From: JAAFHZ01 sp964247085
GTDB lineage: Bacteria > Cyanobacteriota > Cyanobacteriia > Cyanobacteriales > Chamaesiphonaceae
DNA: 64,000 bases
Reading direction: 5' to 3'
Assembly (NCBI GenBank): GCA_964247085.1
Contig: CAXTSX010000013.1
Span: forward strand, 1 to 64,000
Both the position numbers and the translations under genes were made by a program. The notes below the pieces were generated by a model. It made no database searches. It was given only the letters and a program-made list of their open reading frames with translations, and was not told the origin of the DNA. This document shows positions 1-8,156 of this stretch, piece after piece. Positions within the stretch are counted from its first letter, which is position 1; each line of letters opens with the position of its first letter.

Positions 1-1
1 G

Positions 2-334
2 TACCAACAAGGGTCTATGCAGGGCTTTGGCGGTTATGGCAATACGTACGATCGAGCGGTGGGTAATTATCAAGAACGCTATCGGCAAGAGCCAGCGGCG
101 GTACGAAATCGCACCACGCTCAGAACAACTGGTCGTTTGAATAACAGTGGTTTTGGCAGTGGTAATACCAATAGAGCACCTCAAGTGCGGACTGATGCGA
201 ATCGATCGAGTGGTTCGGGTTTTGGTACTAGCCGGTTACGGAGTTCTGATAATTATCGGCCACGGGCTGGCGGCAGCAGCTTTGGTAGCTCTGGTGCGCG
301 GCGGAGCAGTGGTTTTGGTAGCCGTCGGCGTTAG
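2..334 (+). CDS. Gly/Ser/Arg-rich low-complexity protein, 5' end cut by window
   Basis: The reading frame is open from base 2 to a TAG at 332-334, so the gene almost certainly begins upstream of the window; the ATG at 17 is probably internal. The visible 110 residues are dominated by Gly, Ser, Arg and Asn, with the triplet GFG recurring (SGFGSG, GSGFGTS, SSFGSSG, SSGFGSRRR). This looks like a disordered, basic C-terminal tail. I recognise no domain, and the function depends on the missing N-terminal part. The frame is followed by a hairpin, which supports this being the true 3' end. Confidence 0.6.
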   Translation, partial: YQQGSMQGFGGYGNTYDRAVGNYQERYRQEPAAVRNRTTLRTTGRLNNSGFGSGNTNRAPQVRTDANRSSGSGFGTSRLRSSDNYRPRAGGSSFGSSGARRSSGFGSRRR

Positions 335-342
335 ATAGATTA

Positions 343-374
343 AGTGAGGGGTTGAGCGTTGCTTAGCCCTCACT
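343..374 (+). terminator. hairpin after the Gly-rich gene
   Basis: AGTGAGGG (343-350) pairs with CCCTCACT (367-374) around a 16-nt loop, 9 nt past the stop codon of the Gly-rich gene. There is no clear T-run, so termination efficiency is uncertain. Confidence 0.45.
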
Positions 375-423
375 CATCATCTGCATCGACATGTTGATCT
401 AACTTAATTTTCTCCTGTTGGTT

Positions 424-771
424 ATGACCCTAAAAGAATTAGAACATCAGTTGCTAGCTCTTTCCGATCGCGAAAAGAGCCAAGTTGTTCAACTTTTATC
501 TCCAGGTGCAACTCTTTTAGGAAGAGGCATTGAAAAAACACCCGGTGTTTGTGGTGGGAGTGCCTGTGTGGCAGGTACTCGTATTACAGTTTGGGGTTTG
601 GTGGAATCGCGGCGCATTGGTTACAGCGAAGCTGACTTACTGATCAGCTATCCCACTCTTTCGGCGACTGATATTGCTAACGCTTGGGCATATGCGGCTG
701 TTTTTCCTGATGAAATCGAAGCTGAAATTAGAGAAAACGATACGAGGTTGACCATGATTGGGATAATTTAG
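424..771 (+). CDS. DUF433 domain protein (antitoxin-like), solitary
   Basis: A 115-residue protein when started at the ATG at 424; a TTG six bases earlier is also possible. The DUF433 core is visible around residues 38-90: a GVCGG.ACVAGTRI motif followed by a helical segment with a YP.L...DI.NAWAYA pattern. DUF433 proteins are small winged-helix-like proteins that usually sit just before a DUF5615 PIN-like gene, as a VapB-like antitoxin and its toxin. Here no DUF5615 gene follows; the next gene faces it from the other strand two bases away. It may be an orphan regulator or the leftover of a toxin-antitoxin pair. The N-terminal extension with LE.QLLALSDREKSQV resembles those of other cyanobacterial DUF433 proteins. 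Confidence 0.75.
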   Translation: MTLKELEHQLLALSDREKSQVVQLLSPGATLLGRGIEKTPGVCGGSACVAGTRITVWGLVESRRIGYSEADLLISYPTLSATDIANAWAYAAVFPDEIEAEIRENDTRLTMIGII

Positions 772-772
772 T

Positions 773-1075
773 TTAATCCTGCGACCTTCCCAGACCATTA
801 GTTATATCAAGCTCTTGCTTATTTGGATAGAATTGCTTTTTTTCAGTCAACTCGTAAAATAGAGTGCCGTGAATGCCATTAATCTCTGATTTATTCAGAC
901 GCTTTTTCCAGATACGAGCCAGTACCTGTTTTACATCTTCACTAGCTCTGATATCTTCGATGAACTGAATATCTTGACCTTGTTCTGGAAAAATTTTCAG
1001 AAACTCTTCTTCTGTTGTGGCATAAACATCATATGCACAATTAATAGCACCATCAATTACTTGGATATTTTTCAT
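773..1075 (-). CDS. conserved-looking hypothetical protein, 100 aa
   Basis: I do not recognise the family. The frame extends upstream to 1198, but that part overlaps the phytase-like gene and crosses a palindromic promoter-like site, so I start at the ATG at 1073-1075 (MKNIQVIDGAINCAYDVYAT). The product is acidic in its first half and basic near residues 50-65 (IWKKRLNKSEIN), with no signal peptide or membrane segment. It ends tail to tail with the DUF433 gene, leaving one base between the two stop codons. A perfect 18-bp palindrome lies 55 bp upstream of the start and may control it. Confidence 0.55.
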   Translation of the reverse strand: MKNIQVIDGAINCAYDVYATTEEEFLKIFPEQGQDIQFIEDIRASEDVKQVLARIWKKRLNKSEINGIHGTLFYELTEKKQFYPNKQELDITNGLGRSQD

Positions 1076-1130
1076 TATTTTTTGATTCCTAAAAAGCAAG
1101 CTGATCACAATCAAACATCGGCGCAGTAGT

Positions 1131-1148
1131 TGTTTTGTATACAAAACA
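1131..1148. promoter_or_regulatory. 18-bp perfect palindrome, candidate operator
   Basis: TGTTTTGTATACAAAACA reads identically on both strands. It lies 55 bp upstream of the ATG of the 773-1075 gene and 26 bp past the stop codon of the phytase-like gene. The size and symmetry fit a dimeric repressor site; no specific regulator can be named. Confidence 0.5.
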
Positions 1149-1173
1149 TTCTGATACACCAAAGGTTCGTTTT

Positions 1174-2340
1174 TCAGCTCACTTTCAACCGGAACCACAA
1201 AAACTGAGTGATTTCTAATCGATTAAAATTATTGTCACTTACCAGCAACAAACTCTGACTACCATCAGGTAACTTGGGTCCGATCGCCATCCCCTCAATA
1301 TTGTCCAGCTTGATTTTTAGGCTATCTAGATTTAAGACCAACTTCTTTTTAATATTGATCGCATCACTACCGACTAAGCTCTTGATACTGCTAACATCCG
1401 TCGCGTTATTAGTAGCTGCTTGAAAGATTTTCACCTTAAAACCCATCAAACTCAGTGACCTTTCCAACGCCAGAAAGTTACCATTGTTGTCTAAGGCTTG
1501 CACTTCCGATAAACCATGGGCGAGCGCCCCTGGTGGCGGCGGTTCTAATTGGTAAGCATAATCGGCCAACGGTGAAGTATTTTCACTGATCAAATAATGC
1601 AACCAGCGGGTTCTAGCCGGAGGGGCTGGTTGATCTTTCTTTACTGGCTCCTTATCTTGGATTAATGGCGCTTCGGTAGCCGCAAATAAGTTCAGCTGCT
1701 CGCCACCAGAGCCATAGGGAGCCAAAGCCAAAGATTCAAAGGCCAGGTTGTTTTGCATTCCCCGCAGATTTTCAACATCGGGCAAATACCTGGCTGGCAA
1801 TCGCAATTGGCGCTGAAGTTGGCCAGTTTTCAGATCATACTCAGCGATCAGCGGTGGAATGCCCTGATTCCGATCGCCTTCACTGCTAATTAACACCCGA
1901 TCTTTCGGAGCTAGGGCGATCGCCTCTGGATCGATACTGCCACTCGGGTAAGTTTTGCCTTCGGCATTTTTCAGCGTCGTCATGCTCAGAAATTTGACCT
2001 TCTGGAGTCGGGACAATTGGTCTAGATCAAGTTTGAGGGTATAAAAACGGGCTGGCCCCTGGACACTGCGATCGTCAGACATCGCATAGAAAACGTTCCG
2101 CTGCCGATCGTAAGTCAGTCCTGACAAACCACCCACTGGCACATTGTCTAACTTGGCGCTGTTGGGCAATCGGTATTCGCCCAAAAACTCCAAGGAAGCC
2201 TTGAGCGGCGGGCGCGGTGTGGCCAAAGCAGCCGGGCTACAACTAGTCAAAAATACATAGATAGCCACCACACACATAGCCACCCCCAAAGCGATCGTTA
2301 CGCTCAGAACTTTGGCACCGATCGGCTTGGGGTTTTTCAT
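1174..2340 (-). CDS. phytase-like esterase family protein, probable lipoprotein
   Basis: A 388-residue protein. The N-terminus has a positively charged start, a hydrophobic stretch (about residues 12-32) and a lipobox-like LTSC at about 31-34, so it is probably exported and lipid-anchored. The mature part carries family signatures: GGLSGLTYD, FYAMSDDRS, DPEAIAL, FESLAL, NLFAATEAPL, FLALERSL, DNIEGMAIG, LLLVSDNNF. These match the esterase-like/phytase-like family (six-bladed propeller proteins thought to act on phosphate esters). I infer a role in scavenging phosphate from organic esters. A frameshifted relative lies at 44284-45243 beside the alkaline phosphatase gene. Transposon-derived RNA sequence begins only bases upstream of its ATG (2338-2340), so its native promoter may be displaced. 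Confidence 0.75.
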   Translation of the reverse strand: MKNPKPIGAKVLSVTIALGVAMCVVAIYVFLTSCSPAALATPRPPLKASLEFLGEYRLPNSAKLDNVPVGGLSGLTYDRQRNVFYAMSDDRSVQGPARFYTLKLDLDQLSRLQKVKFLSMTTLKNAEGKTYPSGSIDPEAIALAPKDRVLISSEGDRNQGIPPLIAEYDLKTGQLQRQLRLPARYLPDVENLRGMQNNLAFESLALAPYGSGGEQLNLFAATEAPLIQDKEPVKKDQPAPPARTRWLHYLISENTSPLADYAYQLEPPPPGALAHGLSEVQALDNNGNFLALERSLSLMGFKVKIFQAATNNATDVSSIKSLVGSDAINIKKKLVLNLDSLKIKLDNIEGMAIGPKLPDGSQSLLLVSDNNFNRLEITQFLWFRLKVS

Positions 2341-2344
2341 CGGG

Positions 2345-2583
2345 AAATTGGGTAGAAACCCCGTCCTTTTAGGACGGCTTTACAAGAGCGACTGAAAGTC
2401 GCCAGTATGTGCTGTGACTTAGCAGTGACAAGAATTGCTTGTGGTAAGATAGCAGTGGTCGTTGACCCGCCCGAGACGCATGGATCAGACAGCCTAACGA
2501 GCGAAGTCCAGTTAAACTGGCGGCGCAGAAAAATCGGTAGACCGGGAAAAGCACGAGGGGCAATGGTAAACATCCTTGAGTGA
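2345..2583 (+). ncRNA. IscB-associated RNA (HEARO / omega RNA)-like, orphan
   Basis: A GC-rich segment with a chain of hairpins and no convincing gene: CCGTCC/GGACGG (2361-2377), GCGACT/AGTCGC (2388-2402), CCAGT/ACTGG (2508-2520) and CGGT/ACCG (2535-2544). It ends with GAGGGG followed 2 nt later by ATGGTAAACATCCTTGAGTGA (start at 2563), a reading frame closed after six codons. This layout resembles the RNA upstream of cyanobacterial IscB (HNH/RRXRR) genes, known as HEARO, with the protein gene deleted after its first codons. In an IscB RNA the guide is the 5' flank, here the start of the phytase-like gene. Assignment is by recollection of the family's look, not by a covariance search; debris of a TnpB-type element is the alternative. 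Confidence 0.5.
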
Positions 2584-2614
2584 CACATAGAATTTAGTTG
2601 GCTTACTTTTTAAA

Positions 2615-2764
2615 AACCGCAGGGCTTGTGGGGCTAGTCTGTGGAGCGAACATAAGACCAAATCTTCTTCGGGAGTTGAGGCTGTTGCTATGAAGCAGAA
2701 AAACCAAGAAGCAATTCTTGGAATCCTCGTGCGTTTACGCCGAGGATCATGTCAAGAGAGATAG
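2615..2764 (+). pseudogene. tnpB: C-terminal tail of an IS200/IS605-type tnpB with right-end hairpin
   Basis: An open stretch of 49 codons ends at TAG 2762-2764 and reads like the variable tail of cyanobacterial TnpB proteins (starting NRRACGASLWSE, later EAVAMKQKNQEAILGI). Nothing of the RuvC-like nuclease domain remains upstream. The DNA near its end forms the stem ATCCTCG/CGAGGAT with inner GCG/CGC (2723-2747), followed by CATGTCAAG. This is the shape of the right end of IS200/IS605 elements and the 3' part of TnpB guide RNAs. It is a dead remnant, probably deleted in the same events that left the neighbouring RNA-like segment. Confidence 0.6.
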
Positions 2765-2816
2765 TAGCAAATGGTTTTAGAACTATAGCAGCAGATCATT
2801 ACCTAATTGATCGGTC

Positions 2817-3533
2817 TTACCAAATTCCAATCTGTAATTCCTGATTATAAAATCTGATAGCACCAGCCGTACTACGCAGCGGTTTACCAATCCACAGTGG
2901 TATGCGGTACTTACGGAATACCCGGGTGGGGGGGACACCGCTTTCATCAAATATACCTCCTGGCTGATTGGCGGTCGCTGGGTCAATAGCTGCTACCGCA
3001 GCAGCGCCAGCCAGATCAATCTTCAGCGTCCCCTTGAAAACATTGCCATTGTCCGCATCGTAGATAGAACTATTGGCTTTCAAATTGTACAGATTAGCAC
3101 CCACAAAGCTAGATTTAGTAATCTTGGCTCCCAGCAAATTCGACCCCATCAAATTTGCCGCTTGTAGATCGGTTTTGGTCAAGAGGGCATTATTCAGCCG
3201 AGCCAAAGCGAGGTTAGCATAGACCAAGCTAGCTTCATTGAGGCTTGCTTTCTGTAGGTTGGCACCCACTAGGCTGCTACCAGCCAGCGAAGTCCGAGTC
3301 AAGTCAGCACCGCTTAAATCGGCTCCACTCAAATTAGCTGCATTTAAATTGGCTCCTTGGAGTTTAGCCCCTGTCAAAACAGCACCAATTAAGTCGGCAC
3401 CACTCAAATCACAGTTATTACATTCTTTAGTTTTTAAAAGTCGGGCGACATGTTCAGGATTAGCGGCTTGAGCCACGTTAGCGATCAGCAAAGGTGTGAT
3501 AGCGGCCAAAAGACAAGAAATTTTTAAATACAT
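2817..3533 (-). CDS. exported pentapeptide-repeat protein
   Basis: About 238 residues from the ATG at 3531-3533, chosen because a signal peptide follows at once (MYLKISCLLAAITPLL..., cleavage near AQA-AN). Residues about 40-150 are some twenty A(D/N)LXX pentapeptides (CDLSGADLIGAVL, ANLSGADLSGADLT) that form a right-handed quadrilateral beta-helix. The family has many roles and exported forms are common in cyanobacteria; the specific role is unknown. A non-repeat C-terminal domain of about 80 residues (DADNGNVFKG... to the end) follows the helix. The upstream TTG at 3551 would delay the signal peptide and is less likely. Confidence 0.8.
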   Translation of the reverse strand: MYLKISCLLAAITPLLIANVAQAANPEHVARLLKTKECNNCDLSGADLIGAVLTGAKLQGANLNAANLSGADLSGADLTRTSLAGSSLVGANLQKASLNEASLVYANLALARLNNALLTKTDLQAANLMGSNLLGAKITKSSFVGANLYNLKANSSIYDADNGNVFKGTLKIDLAGAAAVAAIDPATANQPGGIFDESGVPPTRVFRKYRIPLWIGKPLRSTAGAIRFYNQELQIGIW

Positions 3534-3666
3534 ATTGTTGAGGTTCGGCAAAGAAAAGAATCACAGGATCGAACTAAATACCTAGGGAGCAGTTTCAATA
3601 TTTTTACTTATATACAACATAGAACCATTCGGGGACTGCTTTGTTTCACAAATGGCCCAAGTTTAT

Positions 3667-5346
3667 TTATTTAAAGCTATAAATAACTTGGGTCGTCAAT
3701 GGTTGATCTAGGGTAGTGGGTAAATCGGCTAGCGGTACTTGTTGTCGATCGATCTGCATTTGCAAGCTGGTTAGTGGATCAGAGCCATTAGCGAGCAAAA
3801 ATTCTAAACTCTCTACTTGTGGCCAGGTGGCAATCTCTTGCAAAATATGACTCATGGCTTGGAAGTAAGGATGTTGTCGATCGGCAAACCACTGATCGAT
3901 CGTCTGTTGGGGCTGATCAAAACCTAGATGCACAATAGTGTGGGCATTGCTAAACAGAGCCTTACTCACTGGCCTGGTTTCTTCTCGCAGCAAGAAATGC
4001 TGGGAGCTAGCCAAATAACGCATCTTTTCTAGAAATTCATAGCGCGTGGTGATATCTAACTGATCATCTTTCCACTGAATAGCCACGGCCAGTAAATAAG
4101 TCTGGAGCAACATATGCCCCAGCTTTTCGGCTTTGGTAGAAAGATAAAAAGTGTTAAAGTCATTGACCTCGATAAACAGTGGTACCCGAGCTGCAATCTC
4201 AATACCGTAGCCTTTAAGACCAGCTATTTTGCGCGGATTATTAGTAATTAGCCGAATTTTGTGGATGCCTAGGTCATTTAAAATTTGGGCACCTACGCCA
4301 TAGTCCCGCAAGTCAGCCGGGAAGCCTAATTTCTCATTGGCCTCGACGGTGTCAAAGCCCAAATCTTGCAAAGAGTACGCTTTCAGCTTATTGACCAAAC
4401 CAATACCGCGCCCCTCTTGGCGCAGATAGACTACCACCCCAGCCCCAGCATTTTCGATCATTTTGAGGGCGGCTTGCAGCTGCATCCGACAGTCACAACG
4501 TAGGGAACCTAGGGCATCGCCGGTTAGACATTCCGAATGCATCCGCACCATCACGGGCTGCCCCTGAAAATCAGCGGGGTCGCCCTTAACGATTGCTACA
4601 TGCTCGGATTTATCTTGCAGGTTCCGATAACCATAAATGTGGAATTGACCAAACTGGGTCGGCAACTTAGTGACAGTCTCGCGATGAACGAATCGATCAA
4701 ACTGCAATCGATAGCTAATAAGATCCGCAATGCTAATAATTTTGAGTTGATGGACAGCCGCATATTCGATCAATTCTGGCAGTCTGGCCATCGAGCCATT
4801 GGCATTTTGAATTTCACAAATCACCCCCGCCGGATATAGCCCAGCCAGTCGGGATAAATCTACTGCCGCTTCCGTATGACCAGCTCGTTTCAGTACCCCA
4901 CCTTCTCGCACCCGTAGTGGAAAAATATGGCCAGGCCGCCGCAGATCTTCTGCTTGCGTCTGGGGCGAAATCACGGCTTGAATCGTGCGAGCGCGGTCTT
5001 CGGCGGAAATCCCCGTGCTCACCCCTAAAGATGGACTGGCATCAATGCTGACCGTGAAGGCAGTCTGGTTGCTGTCCGTATTGTTCGTGACCATCAAAGG
5101 TAGATCTAGCTGATCCAAACGTTCGCCAGTCATGGCAATGCAGATTAGACCCCGGGCATGGACGGCCATGAAGTTAATCGCATCAGCGGTGGCAAACTGG
5201 GCGGCGCAAATCAGGTCTCCTTCGTTCTCTCGCGATTCATCATCTACTACTACAATCATCTTCCCGGCTCGGATATCGGCTAGGGCATCATCGATCGAGT
5301 CAAATTTGAAGTTATCGGCGGGAAGGTTAGAAGAGTTAGTGATCAC
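3667..5346 (-). CDS. ribBA: bifunctional RibBA: DHBP synthase / GTP cyclohydrolase II
   Basis: Makes the two precursors of riboflavin: 3,4-dihydroxy-2-butanone 4-phosphate from ribulose 5-phosphate, and the diaminopyrimidine from GTP. The 559 residues show the N-terminal RibB domain (DDESRENEGDLICAA, the acidic metal-binding loop, and RAGHTEA) and the RibA domain (HSECLTGD...CDC zinc ligands, RQEGRGIGL). A C-terminal extension of about 130 residues beyond RibA is typical of cyanobacteria. The start is a GTG (5344-5346); there is no upstream ATG and the next Met lies inside the fold. It is divergent from argC, with 163 bp between. I saw no FMN riboswitch. Confidence 0.95.
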   Translation of the reverse strand: MITNSSNLPADNFKFDSIDDALADIRAGKMIVVVDDESRENEGDLICAAQFATADAINFMAVHARGLICIAMTGERLDQLDLPLMVTNNTDSNQTAFTVSIDASPSLGVSTGISAEDRARTIQAVISPQTQAEDLRRPGHIFPLRVREGGVLKRAGHTEAAVDLSRLAGLYPAGVICEIQNANGSMARLPELIEYAAVHQLKIISIADLISYRLQFDRFVHRETVTKLPTQFGQFHIYGYRNLQDKSEHVAIVKGDPADFQGQPVMVRMHSECLTGDALGSLRCDCRMQLQAALKMIENAGAGVVVYLRQEGRGIGLVNKLKAYSLQDLGFDTVEANEKLGFPADLRDYGVGAQILNDLGIHKIRLITNNPRKIAGLKGYGIEIAARVPLFIEVNDFNTFYLSTKAEKLGHMLLQTYLLAVAIQWKDDQLDITTRYEFLEKMRYLASSQHFLLREETRPVSKALFSNAHTIVHLGFDQPQQTIDQWFADRQHPYFQAMSHILQEIATWPQVESLEFLLANGSDPLTSLQMQIDRQQVPLADLPTTLDQPLTTQVIYSFK

Positions 5347-5509
5347 GCAGCAGGGAAAATAGTTAATAAGAATCTATCCCTAATTTTAGTCGTTTTAGAC
5401 AGGGGAATCATCTCAAGCTCACTGACAGGCAAAATTCACCATAGCTAACCCCTCGGTCTGTGCTATAAATAGCAATGATTTATTCCCCGCCATTCGGCGA
5501 CCTAAGGTC

Positions 5510-6562
5510 ATGGGCGATCGCATCTCAGTCGGAATTGTTGGCGCTTCTGGTTACGGTGGTATCCAGCTGATCCGCCTCCTGCAAGCACATCCTAGAGTAG
5601 ACATCACTTATCTGGGTGGTGATAGTAGTGCTGGCAAAAAAATCGCCGATCTGTATCCCCATTTGGGTCACTGTGTGGATATGTCGATCGAACCGATCGA
5701 TCCAGCACTAATTGCCAGTAAAGCGCAAGTAGTATTTTTATCTTTACCCAACGGCATTGCCTGTGACCTAGCCCCCCAATTATTGGCTCTGGGCTGTCAG
5801 GTGCTAGATTTATCGGCGGATTACCGTTTTAGTAACTTAGATACCTATACCTATTGGTATAAAACAGCCCGTCATGATCAAGAACTAGCAGCAACAGCGG
5901 TCTATGGATTACCAGAAATCTATCGATCGAAGCTTAAGGGTGCCCAACTAGTCGGCTGTCCGGGATGTTATCCGACGGCTAGTTTATTGGCGCTTTACCC
6001 GCTGGTTAAAAATGGCCTGATCCAAGAACAGAGCATTATTATCGATGCTAAGTCCGGGACTTCTGGTGGTGGCCGTCAGGCCAAAACTCATTTGCTATTG
6101 TCTGAAGCCGATAATTCGATCGCCGCTTACAGTGTGGCTGGTCATCGGCACACCCCCGAAATTGAACGGATCTGTGGGGAAGTAGCTGGGCACGATATGC
6201 AGGTACAGTTCACACCGCACTTGGTACCGATGGTACGGGGTATTTTGGCGACAGTTTATGCCAATCTACGTGACCCTCGACTCGTGGCCGAAGACATGAT
6301 GACCATTTACCAATCGGCCTATCGCGCTGCGTCCTGGGTGAAAATCTTGCCCAGTGGCACCTATCCCCAAACCAAGTGGGCGTTGGGGACAAATCTTTGC
6401 TATGTCTCGATCGAAGTCGATTCTCGTACTGGTCGGGTAATTGTAATGTCGGCGATCGACAACTTACTCAAGGGACAAGCTGGCCAAGCAGTGCAGTGTT
6501 TGAATTTGATGATGGATTGGGAGGAAACTCTGGGGTTACCAAATCTCGCCTTCTATCCTTGA
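5510..6562 (+). CDS. argC: N-acetyl-gamma-glutamyl-phosphate reductase
   Basis: Third step of arginine synthesis: NADPH-dependent reduction of N-acetylglutamyl phosphate to the semialdehyde. The 350-residue length fits ArgC. Visible features: nucleotide-binding GASGYGG near the N-terminus, the catalytic cysteine in VGCPGCYPT at about residue 150, KSGTSGGGR, and the histidine-containing SVAGHRHTPE. The start is ATG at 5510 in cctaaggtcATGGGC. Its last 10 bp overlap the 3' end of the convergent PLP-enzyme gene. argG lies 5 kb away, so arginine genes are dispersed as usual in cyanobacteria. Confidence 0.96.
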   Translation: MGDRISVGIVGASGYGGIQLIRLLQAHPRVDITYLGGDSSAGKKIADLYPHLGHCVDMSIEPIDPALIASKAQVVFLSLPNGIACDLAPQLLALGCQVLDLSADYRFSNLDTYTYWYKTARHDQELAATAVYGLPEIYRSKLKGAQLVGCPGCYPTASLLALYPLVKNGLIQEQSIIIDAKSGTSGGGRQAKTHLLLSEADNSIAAYSVAGHRHTPEIERICGEVAGHDMQVQFTPHLVPMVRGILATVYANLRDPRLVAEDMMTIYQSAYRAASWVKILPSGTYPQTKWALGTNLCYVSIEVDSRTGRVIVMSAIDNLLKGQAGQAVQCLNLMMDWEETLGLPNLAFYP

Positions 6563-7731
6563 AGCAGACCGCGCACTGCTGCTAGTAATCGATCGATCTC
6601 CGTCTCGCTGGTGAAGTAATGCACACCAGCGCGGAGGCAACTGGGTACGACGATCGATCTCACAAAAATACTCTGACTCTCCAAAGACTGTACGACCTGA
6701 TCCGGATCAACGCCCACGAGCTGAAAGGCCACTAGTCCTGACTGCGGTGGCTCTGTCAGTAAACAAGTTACACCTTCGATCGTTTGTAACCCATGCCAAA
6801 GATAAGCGGCCAGCTTAATAATTTGTTGATACCGAGTTGACCCATCGCCCCACTGATGATGAAATTCCAAGGCCGCCGTTAAACCAGCATAAAGGGGATA
6901 AGCCGAAGTCGCCACCTCGTACTGACGGCCATCAGTCAACAAGCCTCCACCAGTAGCGGCTTCATAACTCAAACTGCGCCAACCAATAAAAGTCGGTCGC
7001 AAACTCTCTCTGGCCGCTGGACTAACATACAAACCACCAACGCCTTCTGGTCCACAACACCACTTGTGGCCAGTAAAAGCATAAAAATCCACCCCAACTA
7101 ATGCTGTCAAATTCAGCGGTAACATGCCCACCGACTGCGCCGCATCCACCAATAGCCGAATCTCCTGGGCTCCGTGGTAAGCCTTCACCGCTGCTCCAAT
7201 TTCCGCCAAAGGCACAACCTGGCCAGTATTCCACAGCACATGGCTAAGTACGACCAGCTTGGTAGAAGGTCGCAAATGAGTAGTAATCAGTTCGACGGCA
7301 TCTTCGCCTTGCAAAGTTTTCAACAGCGGCACCATGCTACTAGTTACCCGATAACGCAGCTTAATTTCTTCGATCGCCGCCACAATACCCGGATGCTCAC
7401 AGTCCGTTAGTAAAATATGGTCACCAGGTTGCCAGTCCATCCCCCACAGGGCAATGTTGCAACCCACCGTCACATCTTCAGTGAGAGTAATAGTACTAGC
7501 TTCAACCCCCAATTCTTGAGCGATCGATTGCCGAGTCTGCTGAGCAACTTGCGCCACCCAAGCATTAGTTTTCAACCCAAATGGACCATGCTGTTGGACA
7601 TACTCAAAAGATTTATTAATAGCAACTAGGGTGGTTTGAGACAACACTCCTTGGCCACCATAGTTAAAATAAGCTTTATCAGCTAAAGCCGCAAAGGAGC
7701 TACGATGAGTATCAATATTTGGTTGAGACAT
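6553..7731 (-). CDS. aminotransferase class V, cysteine/cystine lyase-like
   Basis: A 392-residue PLP enzyme. It shows the fold-type I pattern: YFNYGGQG near residue 20, TLTEDVTVGCNIAL, LVDAAQSVGMLPL with the PLP-contacting Asp, and the Schiff-base lysine in FTGHKWCCGPEGVG. The Asn-Tyr-Gly-Gly-Gln-Gly start resembles the cyanobacterial L-cysteine/cystine C-S lyase (C-DES), which releases sulfide or persulfide for Fe-S assembly. Class V enzymes also include cysteine desulfurases and isopenicillin-N epimerase-like proteins, so the substrate is inferred. It overlaps argC tail to tail by 10 bp. Confidence 0.75.
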   Translation of the reverse strand: MSQPNIDTHRSSFAALADKAYFNYGGQGVLSQTTLVAINKSFEYVQQHGPFGLKTNAWVAQVAQQTRQSIAQELGVEASTITLTEDVTVGCNIALWGMDWQPGDHILLTDCEHPGIVAAIEEIKLRYRVTSSMVPLLKTLQGEDAVELITTHLRPSTKLVVLSHVLWNTGQVVPLAEIGAAVKAYHGAQEIRLLVDAAQSVGMLPLNLTALVGVDFYAFTGHKWCCGPEGVGGLYVSPAARESLRPTFIGWRSLSYEAATGGGLLTDGRQYEVATSAYPLYAGLTAALEFHHQWGDGSTRYQQIIKLAAYLWHGLQTIEGVTCLLTEPPQSGLVAFQLVGVDPDQVVQSLESQSIFVRSIVVPSCLRAGVHYFTSETEIDRLLAAVRGLLQG

Positions 7732-8156
7732 AACAGATAATGCATCCTAGAAACTAGTGTAGTGCCAAAATACTACTATGTAATAGATAGCAGAAAATAG
7801 ACCTTTATAACAAGTAAAAAGCTACGCAATTAATAAATTAGTTGAGTTCAACTAAAATTTATATCTCACTTTTTCTTACTGACAACTAAATTAGAATCTA
7901 GTATTAATTATATCAGTAGGGTTTGAAGACCATACTTTTGGAGCAGATTTAGGATACATTCCTCACAATAGAAGTGGCTGTCTTTGACAAGCTTTACGCT
8001 AACTGACTTAAGGGATTTGAGTGGACAGCGTAACTATTGTACCGGGATACTATCCTATTTTTTTTGCCTAGAACTTACAGCGAGGTGTTAATTTTCTCCT
8101 GACTAGATTTACTGGATGATTTACTGAGGAGTAGGATTTAAATATGTTTAATAAGG
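7732..8156. other. 425-bp intergenic region with one clear inverted repeat
   Basis: AT-rich spacer between the divergent PLP-enzyme gene and the 8157 gene. I see no reading frame with coding character. The only marked structure is TTAGTTGA-GT-TCAACTAA (7838-7855), listed separately. Confidence 0.5.
7838..7855. promoter_or_regulatory. inverted repeat TTAGTTGA-GT-TCAACTAA, candidate operator
   Basis: Perfect 8-bp arms around a 2-bp centre, 106 bp upstream of the start of the PLP-enzyme gene and 301 bp upstream of the 8157 gene. The geometry suits a dimeric regulator; the target gene and the protein are unknown. Confidence 0.4.

Noticed and set aside
2337..2588. 83-codon minus-strand frame upstream of the phytase-like gene
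   Set aside because: It runs antisense through the hairpin-rich RNA-like segment, its sequence follows the hairpins rather than a protein pattern, and it has no ribosome-binding site.
3238..3471. 77-codon frame antisense to the pentapeptide-repeat gene
   Set aside because: Its repetitive SAPLKSAP pattern is the mirror of the pentapeptide codons.
5347..5509. FMN riboswitch before ribBA
   Set aside because: The 163-bp gap lacks the conserved AGGATC and following paired elements.
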